Below are positions 41,965-54,280 of a stretch of 64,000 nt of DNA, in pieces. A model generated the notes under the pieces. That model was not told the DNA's origin. It did not search any database and saw only the letters and a list, made by a program, of their open reading frames with translations. The stretch spans positions 1,338,190 through 1,402,189 of the forward strand of contig CAJINV010000018.1 in NCBI GenBank assembly GCA_905178155.1, read 5' to 3'. Both the position numbers and the translations under genes were made by a program. Every line of letters begins with the position of its first letter. Position 1 is the first letter of the stretch. Source of the DNA: Amoebophrya sp. A120 (Eukaryota > Sar > Dinophyceae > Syndiniales > Amoebophryaceae).

Positions 41965-44900
41965 ATGCTATCTGGCGCTTCATCCTCAAGTGCCCCTTCC
42001 CGGGTGCTGGCACGACGAACAGCGGAAGTGGCTCGACAACCCTCAAGAAGTAGCAACTACCGTGGTAGTTCAAGAAGTAGCAACTACCGGCAGCACCCTG
42101 ACGAGAATTTTTTCTCCCAGCCGGCGAATCATCTCCGCACTCGCCGGGTGGGCTCGTCTCTGCGAAAATTTTCGACTTCAGTACAACTGCCCACCTCCTC
42201 GTGCGTTTCAAGCAGTAGCAGGGTTTTCTTCAGGATGAACAGTCAACATGCAGCTCGGAGGTTACTGACGCAAAGCATGAGAGGACGCAGAGCCGTACGG
42301 TATTTCAATACTGCCCAAAGCAGCTACGGCAAGAGCATCACCGGGAACGTCGGGACCGGCGCGAGAATATTCAATGGGGCCAGACAACATCACAACTCGC
42401 ATGTGGTGCGGAATTTTCTAAAACTCACGAGTGGCGGATTGTTTCTCTTGTTCCTAGGCAGCAACCTCGCAGCAGTAGCGGCGAAACAAAGTAAGGAGAG
42501 TGAGCTAGATTCGCTGAAAAACTTGCGACGGGAGGTGAAGCATGTGGAAGTGCCGTCGCCGTACATACACTTGCTACTATACTTATCTTGTTTTTGCGCT
42601 GCTTGCATTGCGCTAGAATGTTTTATTTTCTGATGCGTTGTGAGAAGGAGAAGGCTTGAATTTCATTCGCCTTTTTGAGTTGAGTCACATAATTAAAAAT
42701 TGTCGATTCTTTCATGCGGCATTTTCTTCTCCAAAAAAAATCACAAACAGTTCCTTCTGGGCACTGGTGAGCCGATATCACACAGAAAAAAGCTGGCAGG
42801 TCATCTTTGTAATGCAAAAATAAGCACACAAAAAAAACTGTGTTGCATATCCGAAACAGCATGCTATGGGGCCACCCATGACAAATTTTTCTGTGTATTA
42901 TTTATTTTTGCATTACAAATCTGACCTGCCAGCTTTTTTCTGTGGGATAGCCGATTTTTTTCGCTCACTTGGATTTTTCTGCCCGCCGTCGTTTGGGCGC
43001 CTTACTGTCTGCTCTTCGCAACAAGTCACAGCGGAAAGATGATCGCGGACGAGCGCCTTGACAGGAGCGATCGCCGGGATGAAGATGAACAAATAGCGAA
43101 GGAACACCAGCTAGCTTCCAAAGATCAATATCGTCATGTTGAGCAGCGGACAAACAACAAGCTTTGGTGGTTCAAACTTCTGCGGGAGTCGTTGGAGCAG
43201 GCCTATCAAAAGGGAAAATCCCCCCTGCCCATATCACAACGAAATTTCTGATGCTGGATTTGGATACACAAATCAAATTTGTGTTGCAGTAGAGGAATGC
43301 ACGCAGATCCTGAGCCGAAGCGGGGGCCTTTTGGTGTAGGCACCTAGCATAGTAGACGGCTACCCTGTAGGCCAGACAGCATTACAAATCGCCTGCATAA
43401 CGTGGCGGACAGCCTGAGTGTGCCTGCTTGCAAGACGGACCCGCTTTGTGGCCACAAATCAGCAACGCAAATTTTTGGAAACATGCCGCTTCGATAGGGG
43501 GAGGGGGGGTTTTTCCTTTTGATAAGGCCGGGCCGGTGTTCATTAAGTGGGGGCAGTGGTCTATGGAAGCGTCAGGTTTGAAATCGACAAAATCGAAAAA
43601 TTTGCGATGCAGAAAATGTAGAGCACTGAAGGCCTGTATTGGGGAGCAGGCACATGAGACCCATTGTAAGCCTGTTTATGCATGGGTATGCAATGTGCTG
43701 CCAGCGTAGCATGACAGGAGCGATTTTCTTTGCCCAAACAGCATGACAGACTGGATTTGGGTGCTCCCGAAATTTGTCATGCGCCACCTGGAAACTGAGG
43801 CTCCAACTGACATCGATTTTGTGCATCACAAATTTTTCGACTTTGTCAATTTCGATTCTGACACTCCCATATGGTCGAGCACGCGCTACGACTTATTTCC
43901 GCTAGAGCTGTGCGAGGAGCTCCATCTTCTGACACAGAAGGCGCCCGCGCACAGTCCGGAAAAGACGCGAGAAATTTTGGAAAGGAGTTTCGGAAAAGAA
44001 ATCTTTGACGTTTTGGTGTTAGACGAAGGCACAGGTAATAGTTGCAACGGGGTTTCTCACGGAGCCTGCGCAATAAGTACCACAGCCGGCAGCACCGCTC
44101 CACAAGCTTCTGGGGCCGCAAAAATTCCCCTTCACCCGCTCGCCTCCGGGTCCATCGGCCAAGTGTACCGTGCGCAACTGAGAAACCCAAACGACAATGG
44201 AAAGAACACACGAGGGAGGAGCTTTTCGAAGAGTGGGTGGATATTCAGCACCAGTACAGCAACTTCTGCCGACAATGGGGCAGAAGTTCAAGACTCTAGA
44301 ATTAATGGTTCCGGGCGAGACCACCACAACAACTCCTGCTCGACAACAACATCCCAACTCGATAAACAGAACCTCCAAGAAGTGATTATCAAAGTGCAGC
44401 ACCCGGATCTAGAAACCGTGATGAAAAAAGACTTCGCGTTGCTACTTACCTTCTGCTATCCTGTGCAAAAGTATCGTACTCGTAGTAATCGCGATTATGC
44501 ATGACAAATCTTTTTTTCAACGTAAATCAGCATGAGAAATTCCATTTGTCACGCTGAGCAAATTTGTAATGCGATTGCTACTAGTACGATGCTTTTGCAT
44601 TTCATATCTGCAGTTTCACCGACAGTATTTTGACGAAATGCAATCTGACCTCGTTCCGCTGCACGCGCATGATGAACCAGTTTTACCACCACATGCACGA
44701 CCAGCTGGACTTTGAAAAGGAGGCAGCGAACTTGAAGATCTTCAACAAAAACTTCAACCAATGGCCACACATTTCCTTCCCGAAACCGCGGTGCGCGACG
44801 AGAGAGGTCTTAATCGAGTCCTTCGAGCCCGGGGCGAGCATCTACGACTACATTCGGATGAAGCAGGAGAGGAACCTGAGCATGAAAAACAACAACGGCG

Positions 44901-46693
44901 GCAGGAGCAAACAGCTGGTAGAGGAGCAACAGGTAGAAGGGGGTGTAAGGAAAATAAGCAACGGGGACGAGGCGAGAACGAATAGTACAACCACAAAACT
45001 ACAGGCCGAAGCCAGAAGTACTAGTGTGGCCTCTTTAATAAACCTCGCGACGAGCAGCGCGGAACCTGTTGATGACCAGCTGCCAGACTTTGCGGAACAC
45101 GAACAAGATGACTACTGCACGATGGGAACAAGATGCGGGCATGAAGTAGACCACTCTAGTACAACAGCCACTCACCTGACGTCGGGCTCGACATCAGCAG
45201 GAGGAACAACGATCATGTCGAGGACATCACACCGACAGTACGGTGCTGAATCACCCTCAAGTAGATCAAAAACATCTGCGTGTAGTTTATCTGCTTCCAC
45301 CTCGTCCTCTCACAGCGGCACTTCATCTCACGAACTACCTCCGACCGGCAATAAAGCTGCCAAAGCCGGCAACAATTTTTTGCACAATCTCTTTCCAAAC
45401 CTGTTCCGCGCGACTTCGCCGTTCGTACTGGCGGAAGAGACGTCCGTCTCCGTGCGGAATTTTATCAGAAGAGGATTCGAACTGGACAGGACGTGCAGCG
45501 ACAGTAGTAGCGGTGAGAAAACAAGCAGCGAAAGTGGGAAGGACGATGAGTCCGCTGCTCACGATAATGAGAACCGTATAACTAGAAGTAAGCGACATGC
45601 TCTTGACCACGCTATTTCTACCGGCGGGGGCGGCGCAGCAGTTGTCAACCAAGGCACCAAAGTAGAGTCTGGTTTCATTAGTACACCCTCATCAACATCA
45701 TCACCAACAAGCGGAACAAGTAGAACAAAAGCTGTAACTACTTATGACCAATCTTCCGAGGTGGACTCCAACCTGGTGAAACTCGACTCCCCCTCTCTGC
45801 AGAAGCTCGGGTCCCTCGGCCTCCTCGCCTTGCTGAAGATGATTATTTGCGACAATTTCATCCACGCGGACCTCCATCCCGGGAACATTTTGGTGCGGAA
45901 AAGTTCGCTGCCGCCGAAGAAGCACTTGTTTTCCCGAACGAAAGCCCTACTGTACAGCTACGTTTTGAACGTGGGGAGCTACGAGGAAGTTCCCGAGCTC
46001 GTGATTCTCGACGCGGGCTTGTCGGCCTGCATCGAGCCCAAGAAGCAGGAGTTTGTGTCCGCGTTTTTCCAGGCCATCGCGACCTACGACGGGAGAAAGT
46101 TGGGGGAGGCGATTGTGGCGCTCAGCAGTCTACAGGGAGGGAGTGATGGTGATCAAGCGGGGCGGGAAGATAGTCGTGGTGGTTTCGATACTACTAGGAG
46201 TGGTGCTGGTGGTGGTGCACTATCTTCAAGAACATCATTTTCTACTTCTTCCTCGACATCTTCTTCTCTATTTTCGCAAAACAAATCTGACACAGCGTCC
46301 GCGTTGTCAACATCATCATCATTTCAAGACAAAGACTTCGGTGACTGTTTTATCGCGGAAATGGAAGAAAAATCCAAGAACTGGCAGCGGGTCCGCAACA
46401 ACCCGCAACTGTACCAGAATTGCCGTGCGGGCGACGTGATAAAGGAGACGTTGGATTGTTGTCGGAAGCACTCGATCGAGCTGCACCCAACCGTTCTGAT
46501 CGCCTCCGTGTCTGCCTTGACGTTAGAGGGCTGGCAGCGGGAACTGGACCCCTCGATCTGCGTCATGGACCACATTGAGGTGATTCTGCGGCGGCAAAAA
46601 TTGTTCAACGATCTGAAGGGCGAGGTAAAGTTCCGGAATCTCGACCAAATCGCCCACGGAGTAGACTACTGCCAGCTCGTCGAAGGGGTGTGA
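41965..46693 (+). CDS. ABC1/ADCK2-like atypical kinase (UbiB family), probably mitochondrial
   Basis: Member of the ABC1/ADCK/COQ8 family of atypical kinases linked to ubiquinone and mitochondrial lipid metabolism. Exons 41965-42560, 42751-42775, 42955-43203, 43530-43561, 43877-44456 and 44612-46693 sum to exactly 1188 codons. One GT-AG intron (42561-42750) and four introners (G, B, I, D) are removed. The N-terminus is basic and Ser/Arg-rich like a transit peptide, followed by membrane segments. The family signature is intact: GPVFIKWGQWSSTRYDLFP (KxGQ motif), PLASGSIGQVYRA, lysine in VIIKVQHP, QLDFEKEAANL, HADLHPGN and the metal-binding LDAG. The WSSTRYDLFP region and the preceding LWW resemble ADCK2. 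A Ser/Thr-rich insert of about 300 residues (44880-45790) splits the kinase between QLDFEKEAANL and HADLHPGN. Confidence 0.92.
42776..42949. mobile_element. Introner family G (ADCK gene)
   Basis: Family G ends; perfect GCCGA duplication; frame restored inside a membrane segment. Confidence 0.92.
43204..43524. mobile_element. Introner family B (ADCK gene)
   Basis: Family B ends; perfect AGGCC duplication. Removal rejoins LEQAGPVFIKWGQW, a conserved motif. Confidence 0.94.
43562..43871. mobile_element. Introner family I, single copy here (ADCK gene)
   Basis: New arm sequence with TTTGAAATCGACAAAATCGA in the left arm and a diverged complement on the right; perfect TGGTC duplication. Removal rejoins KWGQW to SSTRYDLFP. 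Confidence 0.94.
44457..44606. mobile_element. Introner family D (ADCK gene)
   Basis: Family D arms; perfect TCTGC duplication; frame restored. Confidence 0.93.
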
Positions 46694-47429
46694 GTAGAGC
46701 AGCCGGCGGGGAGGAGGTGTCGGACTGGCTGATGTGTCCTGCTGATGTCGTCCCCGGTGAGATGCCCGGAGGGTGGTCGTTCAGGATTTCTTGGTGCTCC
46801 TATTTTTAAAGACTACACATAAAGACGCGACTAGGTACAATTTACATAACTTGGGAGTTGTAGTGCAGCCCTCGACGGCGGCGCTACAAGGTTGAGGACT
46901 TTTGATACGAATATAAACTGTAGTTCTTAAGTAGACGTAGACCTCCTGACATGATACTATACAAGTGTACAAAATTCTTAGCGACATCAACGGTCCTGGT
47001 GAAGTTCTAATTTTCCTTTGCAGCCGCTGCGTCAGGCGTAGCAAGAAAGACTACGACGCGGCTGAACGCTGAAAAGACCGGGGAAGTATATTTATGTGCA
47101 GACGACTGAGTTCTTTGATGCAAAATTAGCTGCTGCCTGAATACTGAACCAAACAAGCGACATTCAATGGTGGCTATTTTCCGCGACCCGAAAGCGACAT
47201 TGGAATTACTGCTGTACAAAGACGGCCACAATAAACTAAGACGATTTACTCGCAACCACATCAACGAACAGAAAAAGACTTGCTGCGAATGTGCCAGCTC
47301 GAATTCATTTTAACTACTTAACAGAAGGCGCAAGGAGAAAGATATATGAATATGGTGTTCATCGGTCAGACCGGGAGGATAAGCGCGCAGTCGGGCTAAA
47401 AAGTTAAACAGGATGTTGCTCCAGTTTGA
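46694..47429. other. Spacer after the ADCK gene
   Basis: No introner and no convincing frame; composition changes abruptly at its right end into the GC-rich island. Confidence 0.5.
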
Positions 47430-48530
47430 TTGTCTCAGTCACGGAAAGCAGCGCGGCGCGACTTTGCTGCAGGGGGCTGCGGGCCAGCTGCCCGGCGTGG
47501 AAGCCCCGGCCGCGGGCTTTGCTCGTTGTGGGGCGCGGCTGTTCCGCGTTGGGCCGGCTCGCCACCACGGACGACGGGGCCAGCGCGCTGGCTTGCTGGG
47601 CCGCGCCACGTGGGAAGGCACTAGGGGGCAAGCTGGAAGAGCTTGGCACGCAGGGCGCGGCGGGGCCGCGTGGCGGACGGCGCAGCCGCCTCGAGGGGCC
47701 GCGCGCGCGCCACGGCGCGCGTCCTTGCTAGCCACCCCGCCGGCCGGGCCGGTTTATGCCGGGGACCATCAAGAGACGGGCCGAGAGGTTTTGCACTTTT
47801 CAAGACCGCGGGAAGCGGATGGCGTACACCCGGAAGGCGCGCGGTTCTTCACTCTCGTCTCCCGTGGAAGAAGGGGCGGGGCATGGCAGCCCGGCAAAGG
47901 TTGCCCGCCCAAAGTCCGGCAAAGGTGGCGGCGGACGGCGCAGCCGATTCGGGGGAATGCGAAAGCTGGGCGCGCGCAGCGGGCCCGCGCGTGCCTACAG
48001 TGAGGGCCGCGGCGTACCGCTGGCCCGGGACATTGGCGCGCGGCGCGCCTGCCTGGCTGGACAGGATCGAGCACGATCCCGGCGCGCCCGAAACGCTGCG
48101 ACCTGCGCGGACCACTGTCGCCCCGTCCGAGAGCGAAGACCGACGGCGGAGCTGCCCAGCGAGCGACCGAGCGAATTGCAGCAAGCAATTGCAGGGGAAG
48201 GGCGGGGCGCGCACCCACCCCAGTAGGCACGCACCGGGGCGCCGGCCTTCGATCGCAGACGGTGGGGCGGGTGGTTTGGGGGGTTCCGTGCGTGTGTTGG
48301 GCCCCGCCCCCAGTTTTCGCCGCGCACGCGCGCGTTGCGCGTCCGGCATCTCGCGGCGTGCTGCGGCACGGACGCCGCTCGCGATATATTTCTGCCGCGC
48401 CCGGCGCGCCGACATTCCTCTTGGGGGGCGCCCGCGGGGTGGCGTCTTCCGCAGGCAGGGGCCCGGGCGCTCCTACAGAGTTTGCTAGCTTCGGCCGCCC
48501 GCTAGCTTTTGAATGATGCGCCCTGGCGCT
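47430..48530. other. Very GC- and CpG-rich island
   Basis: Composition is strikingly different from the rest: long GC runs with repeated CGGCGCAGCCG and GGCGCGCC-like words. At least three frames on + and several on - are open for hundreds of bases, the expected result of GC richness rather than coding. The phrase GCGGACGGCGCAGCCG occurs twice (about 47674 and 47932). Flanks return to normal composition around 48530. It could be a promoter-like CpG island, a decayed structural-RNA fragment, a satellite or foreign DNA; I recognise no gene. Confidence 0.6.
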
Positions 48531-49281
48531 TCTTTTTGTTAGCCGCAATGCAGCGTCTCGAGCGCGGGCCTGCGACCGGTAAGGTGTCGCGTATTGCGGT
48601 CTGTGTCCTTGCAAAAATTCGCGATATAGTGCGATTGGTGGTGATGATCGCTCGACCCGATGTCGCGCCTCTTTTAGTAAAAGTTTGTTACTGCCCCTGC
48701 CTATTCGGAGCGATCTTCAGCACGCGCGGACGGATTGTTCTTCCTGTGTTGGCTCCATACCTAATGTTGAGTGTTTCCTCCTCCCCCGTGAGGGGCGAAG
48801 AGAAGGGCGCGCGCGGCAAGTGGAAAAGAGGGCGAGGACGTCTACTGTTCCGAGTGGACGCTGCAGGAGACAGAAATGGCCATTCTGACTGTTGAGCGGC
48901 ATCGTTTGAGAAAGTTCCCGCTTCAGGTTTCGGTATTAATTCATTGGTAGGAGGTTGACCTCGAGCGATGTCCTGGTGACAGTAACTACAAGTGCGCTTA
49001 CCTGGGATGGATACCTAGTTTATTCAGTTTCATCTTCTTCTCAACAAGGGCGCACTTATCATTGTCGACTCCCCATTCCTAAACCTCCTGGCGCAGCTGT
49101 CCACAGCGCACGATGGCGGACCAGATGTGGCGATCGTACATCATTGGAGCAGAGACAGTATGGAAAAGAGGCACGCAGGAGGCCAGAAAAAGCCACAGCC
49201 TATTTCTTCCTTTACCAGATTGAAATTTTTGCATTCATTCTCATTGTCATTCGGGAACCACTTGCGCGGCAGCGAGCACAT
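48531..49281. other. Possible 5' region of the RCC1-like gene
   Basis: The frame of the first RCC1 exon is open back to 48955, but the upstream peptide does not look like a conserved domain. Promoter, leader or an earlier exon may lie here. Confidence 0.4.
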
Positions 49282-52030
49282 ATGTCTTCCTGCGCTTCTT
49301 TCCGATTTCCATACCCTTTCAAAATCGAGGAGCCCGCTGAGCATCCTATGGAAAAGGCTGTGCAAATCGAGACCGGTGACGAGCATGGTTTACTGCTGTC
49401 CGACCAAGGCCGCGTGTACTCCTGGGGCGATAACAGGTTCGGGCAGCTGGGAAGAAAATGCGTGAAGAAGGACGAGGTACTATTTATGTTGCAGACTCCA
49501 CTCTGACGCTGTGCATCGGATGAAATTTTTAGATTTAGAAGTTTTTTGATCATCGCACGGCTGCACAGCATGCAAGGAAAAAAATCGCATTTGAAGAAAG
49601 ACTACTGTAGTTTGAGAAACGCGTCATACATATATCTGAATACACCAACTCCAAACAGGGCGACCGCGCGTTCGTCGTCAGTGAGGGCGGCCTCGGCGAG
49701 CAGGAGGCCGTGCAGATCGCCTGCGGAAAGCACTTTTGCCTGGTCCTCTGCGCGCTCGGCGAGGTGTACGCCTGGGGGCGGAACAAGGCCGGGCAGCTCG
49801 GCATGCAGCACACGCGGGACGTGACCCGCCCAAAGCTGGTGAAGCTACCGAAGAACCACCCCGAAAAAATTGTCAAAATTGGCTGCGGCAAGGAGTCCGG
49901 CGTGGCCATCGGCGCGGAGGGCTCGATTTGGCAGTGGGGCGCGTCTTTGCAGAACTTTGGCGACAATGTGCCGAACCACACCCCGTTTCTGGTGTTTTCC
50001 TCTGCCCGAGACGGAACCCTGTTTACCGCCGGGGGATCCTCGTCCTCGAAGCAAAAATTTTCCGTGGACGGCGTGGACGCACGGGTGCCTGCGACCTATC
50101 AAAAGGAAAAATTTTTCCTCCACATGTGAAAAACGAAAGTTGTGATGCTGTATTTGAGTACACGAGTCGACTTGTATTGCTAGAAGGCCAAGAGCCGCAG
50201 CCGTGGCCTCGTTTGCAGGAAATTTGTCATGCTGTTTCCCACCTGCAGGCGCCTCCTGTCATGCTGAAGATGCAAGGCCTTCCCACGCCACCCAGCACTA
50301 CAGTCCGCATCTTTTGTCTTCTAGCATGACACGGCTGATCTGTGAGCACAAATCTGCATCACAGAGTTCCGTTTTGATACGGGGAGGGGGGATTTTTCTT
50401 CTTGATGCGACCGTTTCCAACCCGAGTTTGTTCGCCGAGCAACTGGAGCTCGCCCGACAGTGCCAAATCACCCTGGGGAAACTGAAACAACTTCTCGCCG
50501 AGAGCACCAGTGTAGCCAACAGCAAAAAGAAGGACCGGGAGGAAATGATGATGAACAATAGTAGTGCTGGAGGTGAAAATAACGACAACAAAGACAGCGC
50601 AAATTCCTCGCCGCAGAAGAAAAAGAAGCAAAAAGCGGGGGTTTCCGAACTCTCCACACTCTCCCTGGTCCTGGACCAAGAAGTGCAGCAGTGTACTTCC
50701 ACGATCACCGTGAAGAAGCAAGACCTGGACGAAGCGACGGAGATCCTGATCCACCTGATATCCAAGAAGAAAACTGTCTTTGTGTAAATGCTTCTGTCTG
50801 GCATGAGCACGACAAGTGTAGGGAAAACTGTATTGCGTGATGTAGTTTCGCATAGATAAGGACAACTTAGATAGCAAGTACATCAACGCAGTGCTTTTCT
50901 CGGATACTTGAGGGAGCAGGTGCACAAACTAGATGCGCAAACTGTAACACTGGCGGACCAGCTGGATCAGCTGCAAGTGCAGTCCCTTCAAACGACCGGA
51001 ATGGAGCAGAAGAAACTCTTCGAGCAGATGGATCGGGTCCGGGAGTTCCAGGACAGCAATTCGAGCTCGAAACTCGCGTTACTGGATCAGCTGCAGACGG
51101 TCGAGCGCAAGAAGCAGTCGGCGCAGAAGGACTTGGAGATGCAATTGAAGAAGAAGGACGACCTGGACGTGCGGGCAAAAACGGTGCAGGATTTCGGGAA
51201 GGAGTTGCTGGAGGGGCAGGGGTATCAAGTGGAAAAATATCTGGGTCTGGAAGAGTCATGCTGTTTTTGCATGACACAGAAGGTCTGGCATGGGAGCTCT
51301 AGCATCACGGGTTTCGAGAAGCTTCCGCAATGCCGAACCCGCATGAGAAATCCCCCATCTTGGTGACAGAAAGTCGGCAGCTTTAGCTACCTATGCATGA
51401 GAGACTTTTCTATTTTCTAAAATGCGCATCACAAGTTCGGATCCTGCCAGACCCAGACATTTTTGCATTTCATAAGGGGCAAGCCCCCATTTTGATGGCG
51501 ATCACGAGCCAACTGTCGAAGTTGCGGGACGCTCTGGACGAACGGACGGAGCTGTTCAGCGAGAAGGCCCCGGAAAACCACGAGGAGTTTGTGAGTCAGA
51601 GGGAGAACATATGAGAGACGTGCACAACTCCTCCTCCCCATCATTTGTCATGCAGAACGCCAAATCCGCCCTTTGCTTCTTTGCACTTTTTGCATGATAA
51701 GTTTTGGAAGGAGCTCAAACAGTACTACAATCCTGGGTGAACAATTTGTCATGCAAAACCTGCATGCTTGCCGACGCTTGTATTGCTGTTTGTGCCCTTC
51801 AGATGAGGGAGACGGGGTGGAGTTGTGTACTCTCATAGAACATCGAGGGGTTGGAGGTTGTGGAGTCGATTGCGCGGAAACAGATCGTGGCGCTGGAAGC
51901 AAACTCGGATACGGAGGAGATAGCCCGGTTGCTGTTTCTGTCGCTTTTGACGTCGCTGAAGGAATTTCTCGTGCTGTTTAAGCAAAGATGGCTCAGTCAG
52001 GACGTGGACATAACCATGTTTTTTGATTGA
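49282..52030 (+). CDS. RCC1-repeat protein with C-terminal coiled coil
   Basis: Exons 49282-49476, 49659-50096, 50413-50758, 50912-51222, 51480-51609 and 51843-52030 sum to 536 codons. The first intron (49477-49658) is GT-AG; the other four are introners. The first 210 residues hold RCC1-type repeats: QIETGDEHGLLLS with VYSWGDNRFGQLG, then QIACGKHFCLVL with VYAWGRNKAGQLG, then KIGCGKESGVAI with IWQWG. They look like half of a seven-blade propeller, so upstream exons may be missing. The rest is Lys/Gln/Glu-rich coiled coil. RCC1 propellers bind GTPases, chromatin or membranes; which applies here cannot be told. The start at 49282 is the first good Met before the repeats. Confidence 0.8.
50097..50407. 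mobile_element. Introner family B (RCC1 gene)
   Basis: Family B ends; perfect CGACC duplication; joins the propeller to the coiled-coil part. Confidence 0.93.
50759..50906. mobile_element. Introner family E, shortest here (RCC1 gene)
   Basis: At 148 bp the shortest introner in the window. Arms TATCCAAGAAGAAAACTGTC and AGTGCTTTTCTCGGATA; flanks CCTGA/CTTGA (4 of 5); frame restored. Confidence 0.88.
51223..51474. mobile_element. Introner family A (RCC1 gene)
   Basis: Family A ends; perfect AGGGG duplication; frame restored. Confidence 0.92.
51610..51837. mobile_element. Introner family F (RCC1 gene)
   Basis: Family F arms; perfect GAACA duplication; joins the last exon. Confidence 0.92.
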
Positions 52031-52474
52031 CAGAAGGATGCTGCTCGAATCACTCTGTCACTAAGATGAGCTCGGACCACGTAAGATTTTCTGTTGCGCC
52101 ACAGCAGGAACAATTAAATGGAGCTGATTTTCTACTTTTTCTTTTCCAAATGTTGAAGCCGTCCGTGGGCTGTTGTCGAACGGGAGTAACTGTCGCCAAA
52201 CGTGGAGTTTGTTCACCACTAGCTTTTCGGGCCACGGTTAGACCCTTGCGGAGAGATAGCAGGATTTAGTATAGCCGTGACCACTTCGAGCTCGATCGCT
52301 CGCGCCGTCGAGAGGTTGAGCTTTTTTCAATGATGGGAGCGGAGAGTCGTGGCCAATTCGCCACTCGTCCTCTGCGGTGTTTACAAGCCTTTCACCTCGG
52401 GTATAAAATTTGTGTCGTTATTTCTAGGACCGCGCACCTCGAAGAAGTAGTTCCAAGAAGAACGACCATGTATT

Positions 52475-53578
52475 ATGCCGATGAGGAACCAGTCCCCATG
52501 GTTTTCTCAAGCGGAAGATGGCGGCTACGGGAACAAACACCGGGGTCAAGAATACCAATGCGAGCGGGCCACGCCTACGTGTGTCCACCTCGCGAAGAGC
52601 AGACCCTCGCAGCACGAGCGGAAATTGTTGCGTTCTAGGGTCGTGGGACGACGGGGGGCTTTCTCTCGAGGACGCTCGGCTGGCGTAGAAATTTTTCTGC
52701 TTGCAGCTGTACTCCACCAGGCAATTTTATTCCAAATGTTAGCTGTGCCGTTTGCTGGATCTTCTGCGCATGATCTCGTGCAGCTTGCAGCAGCTTTGGA
52801 CGTCGTCGCGGAGCAGAGCAGTAGCAGGTCTTTAGAAAATGGTAGACTCGTCCGCAAAGAGCCCCCGCCGGTGGAGCTTCAAGTGAGTGGCGAGGAGGAG
52901 CTTCGAATAGAACAGGATGCAGAATTCGTATCAACCACAACTGCTAGTGAAGAAGATGAACATCAAGTGTCGAGCTATAGACACGTTCCATCAAGAACGA
53001 GGACATCTTCGTCCGGATCTCCTTCTCCCGCTCCCGCGTCGTCCGTGAAAGTGAATTCATCTTCTTCGACGTCAAAAGTACAGTTGCGAGTTGCAACATC
53101 AAGGAAAAATGGCACAGCGAACAATTCTACCACGACCGACCAGTACGAGACGCGGGCGACAGCGGAGGAAGCAGTGCCTCGAACATGAACCACAGGAGGA
53201 GCTTCATCCGCGGGGGAGAGCGATTCTGTTGCGATTCTAGCCGGCATAGTCGCAACCGTCGTGGTGTTCTTTGGTTGCGTTTGCTGTGCCGTGTTGCAGT
53301 ACGGAGGCGGAGAAGGAGAAAACAACGCAGGAGCTCCTGCGTCGGGGAAAAAAAAGTGGTGGTGGGCGGAGAGCGGTGACAACAACGATGACGCCGAGTA
53401 TTGGGGGGAGGAAGATTTTTACGACGGAACTGGTGGCGATTGGAATGAAAACAAAAATCACGACCCAGGAGCAAACCACGTCGCCCATTCCTACGGACTA
53501 GATGAGAAAAAAGCAGGCAAAATGAGGTTGAATCTAGTGTCGACACAACGATGGAGCAAAAACTTCGCGGAGTCGTGA
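52475..53578 (+). pseudogene. Type I membrane protein interrupted by one in-frame TGA
   Basis: One frame runs from ATG 52475 to 53578 with a single TGA at 53186-53188. Before it: an N-terminal basic region, a hydrophobic stretch (VEIFLLAAVLHQAILFQMLA) that could be a signal anchor, and a Ser/Thr/Glu-rich domain. After it: a second hydrophobic helix (VAILAGIVATVVVFFGCVCC), then an acidic, Trp/Asp/Asn-rich tail. The helix and the composition continue smoothly across the TGA, so the two parts were surely one protein. It may be a nonsense mutation, stop-codon readthrough or a sequencing error; TGA is an ordinary stop in neighbours such as the p24 gene. No family recognised. Confidence 0.5.
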
Positions 53579-54280
53579 CGAAGAATAGTGATTGTACTAT
53601 AGGTGCGGATGACGTGGTTTCAGTTCTCGAAAAATACTCGTGCCGTTTCGACAAGTTTCAGTTTCACTTCACGAACGGAAAGTAGTGCCGTTGTAGCTTT
53701 CGGTACGTAATGAGCTTCAAAGGCTTGTTCTTGCTGGGCCGCCGCTGTGTTGGACCAGTATCTTCCTTTTGCACTGCGTCAGCGTCTAATATTTGTTCGG
53801 GAGGGATTGGGATTATCATTATTTGCTCTTGTACCACTCAAGAGACCTCGGAGTGAAGTTCGAAGGAGTGACGACTGTGCTCTTTGGTACAACTTGTCGG
53901 CGTCGAAATCCTAATGAAGAAGAGTTTGATGCCGCCGGTTCACCACCACTTAAGAAGTCGTCTGTCGCGGTCGCGAGAGGCAGTGCTGAGGAGAGTAATA
54001 CTGGAAGTAGAAGAGACGAAGCTCATCCTCTCGATAGACAACAGTTCGTTCCCTTCTAACTTTGACGAGCATTCTTCGGGAGTACTATCTAAATCACTAC
54101 CTGAAGATTCCCCCGGTTTTCAAACAGAGCAGATAGAAGCACGGAAGAACGGAATTTCTGTCGTGCGATGCTGCCAGGACGAGCCCGAGACGTATCGTCT
54201 CTACACTAAATGTAGCGTAGCAGCTGCTAATTGTATTTGTGATTGTATCGGACGAATGCATCGAAACGAATTCGAAAATA
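53579..54280. other. Spacer between the two membrane-protein genes
   Basis: Two overlapping open frames (53793-54059 and 53884-54378) lack domain-like sequence or introners; I do not call them genes. Confidence 0.4.

Noticed and set aside
47413-48614. Several overlapping long frames (up to 281 codons) on both strands
   Set aside because: Expected in the GC-rich island, where stops are rare; no frame shows domain-like sequence or introners.
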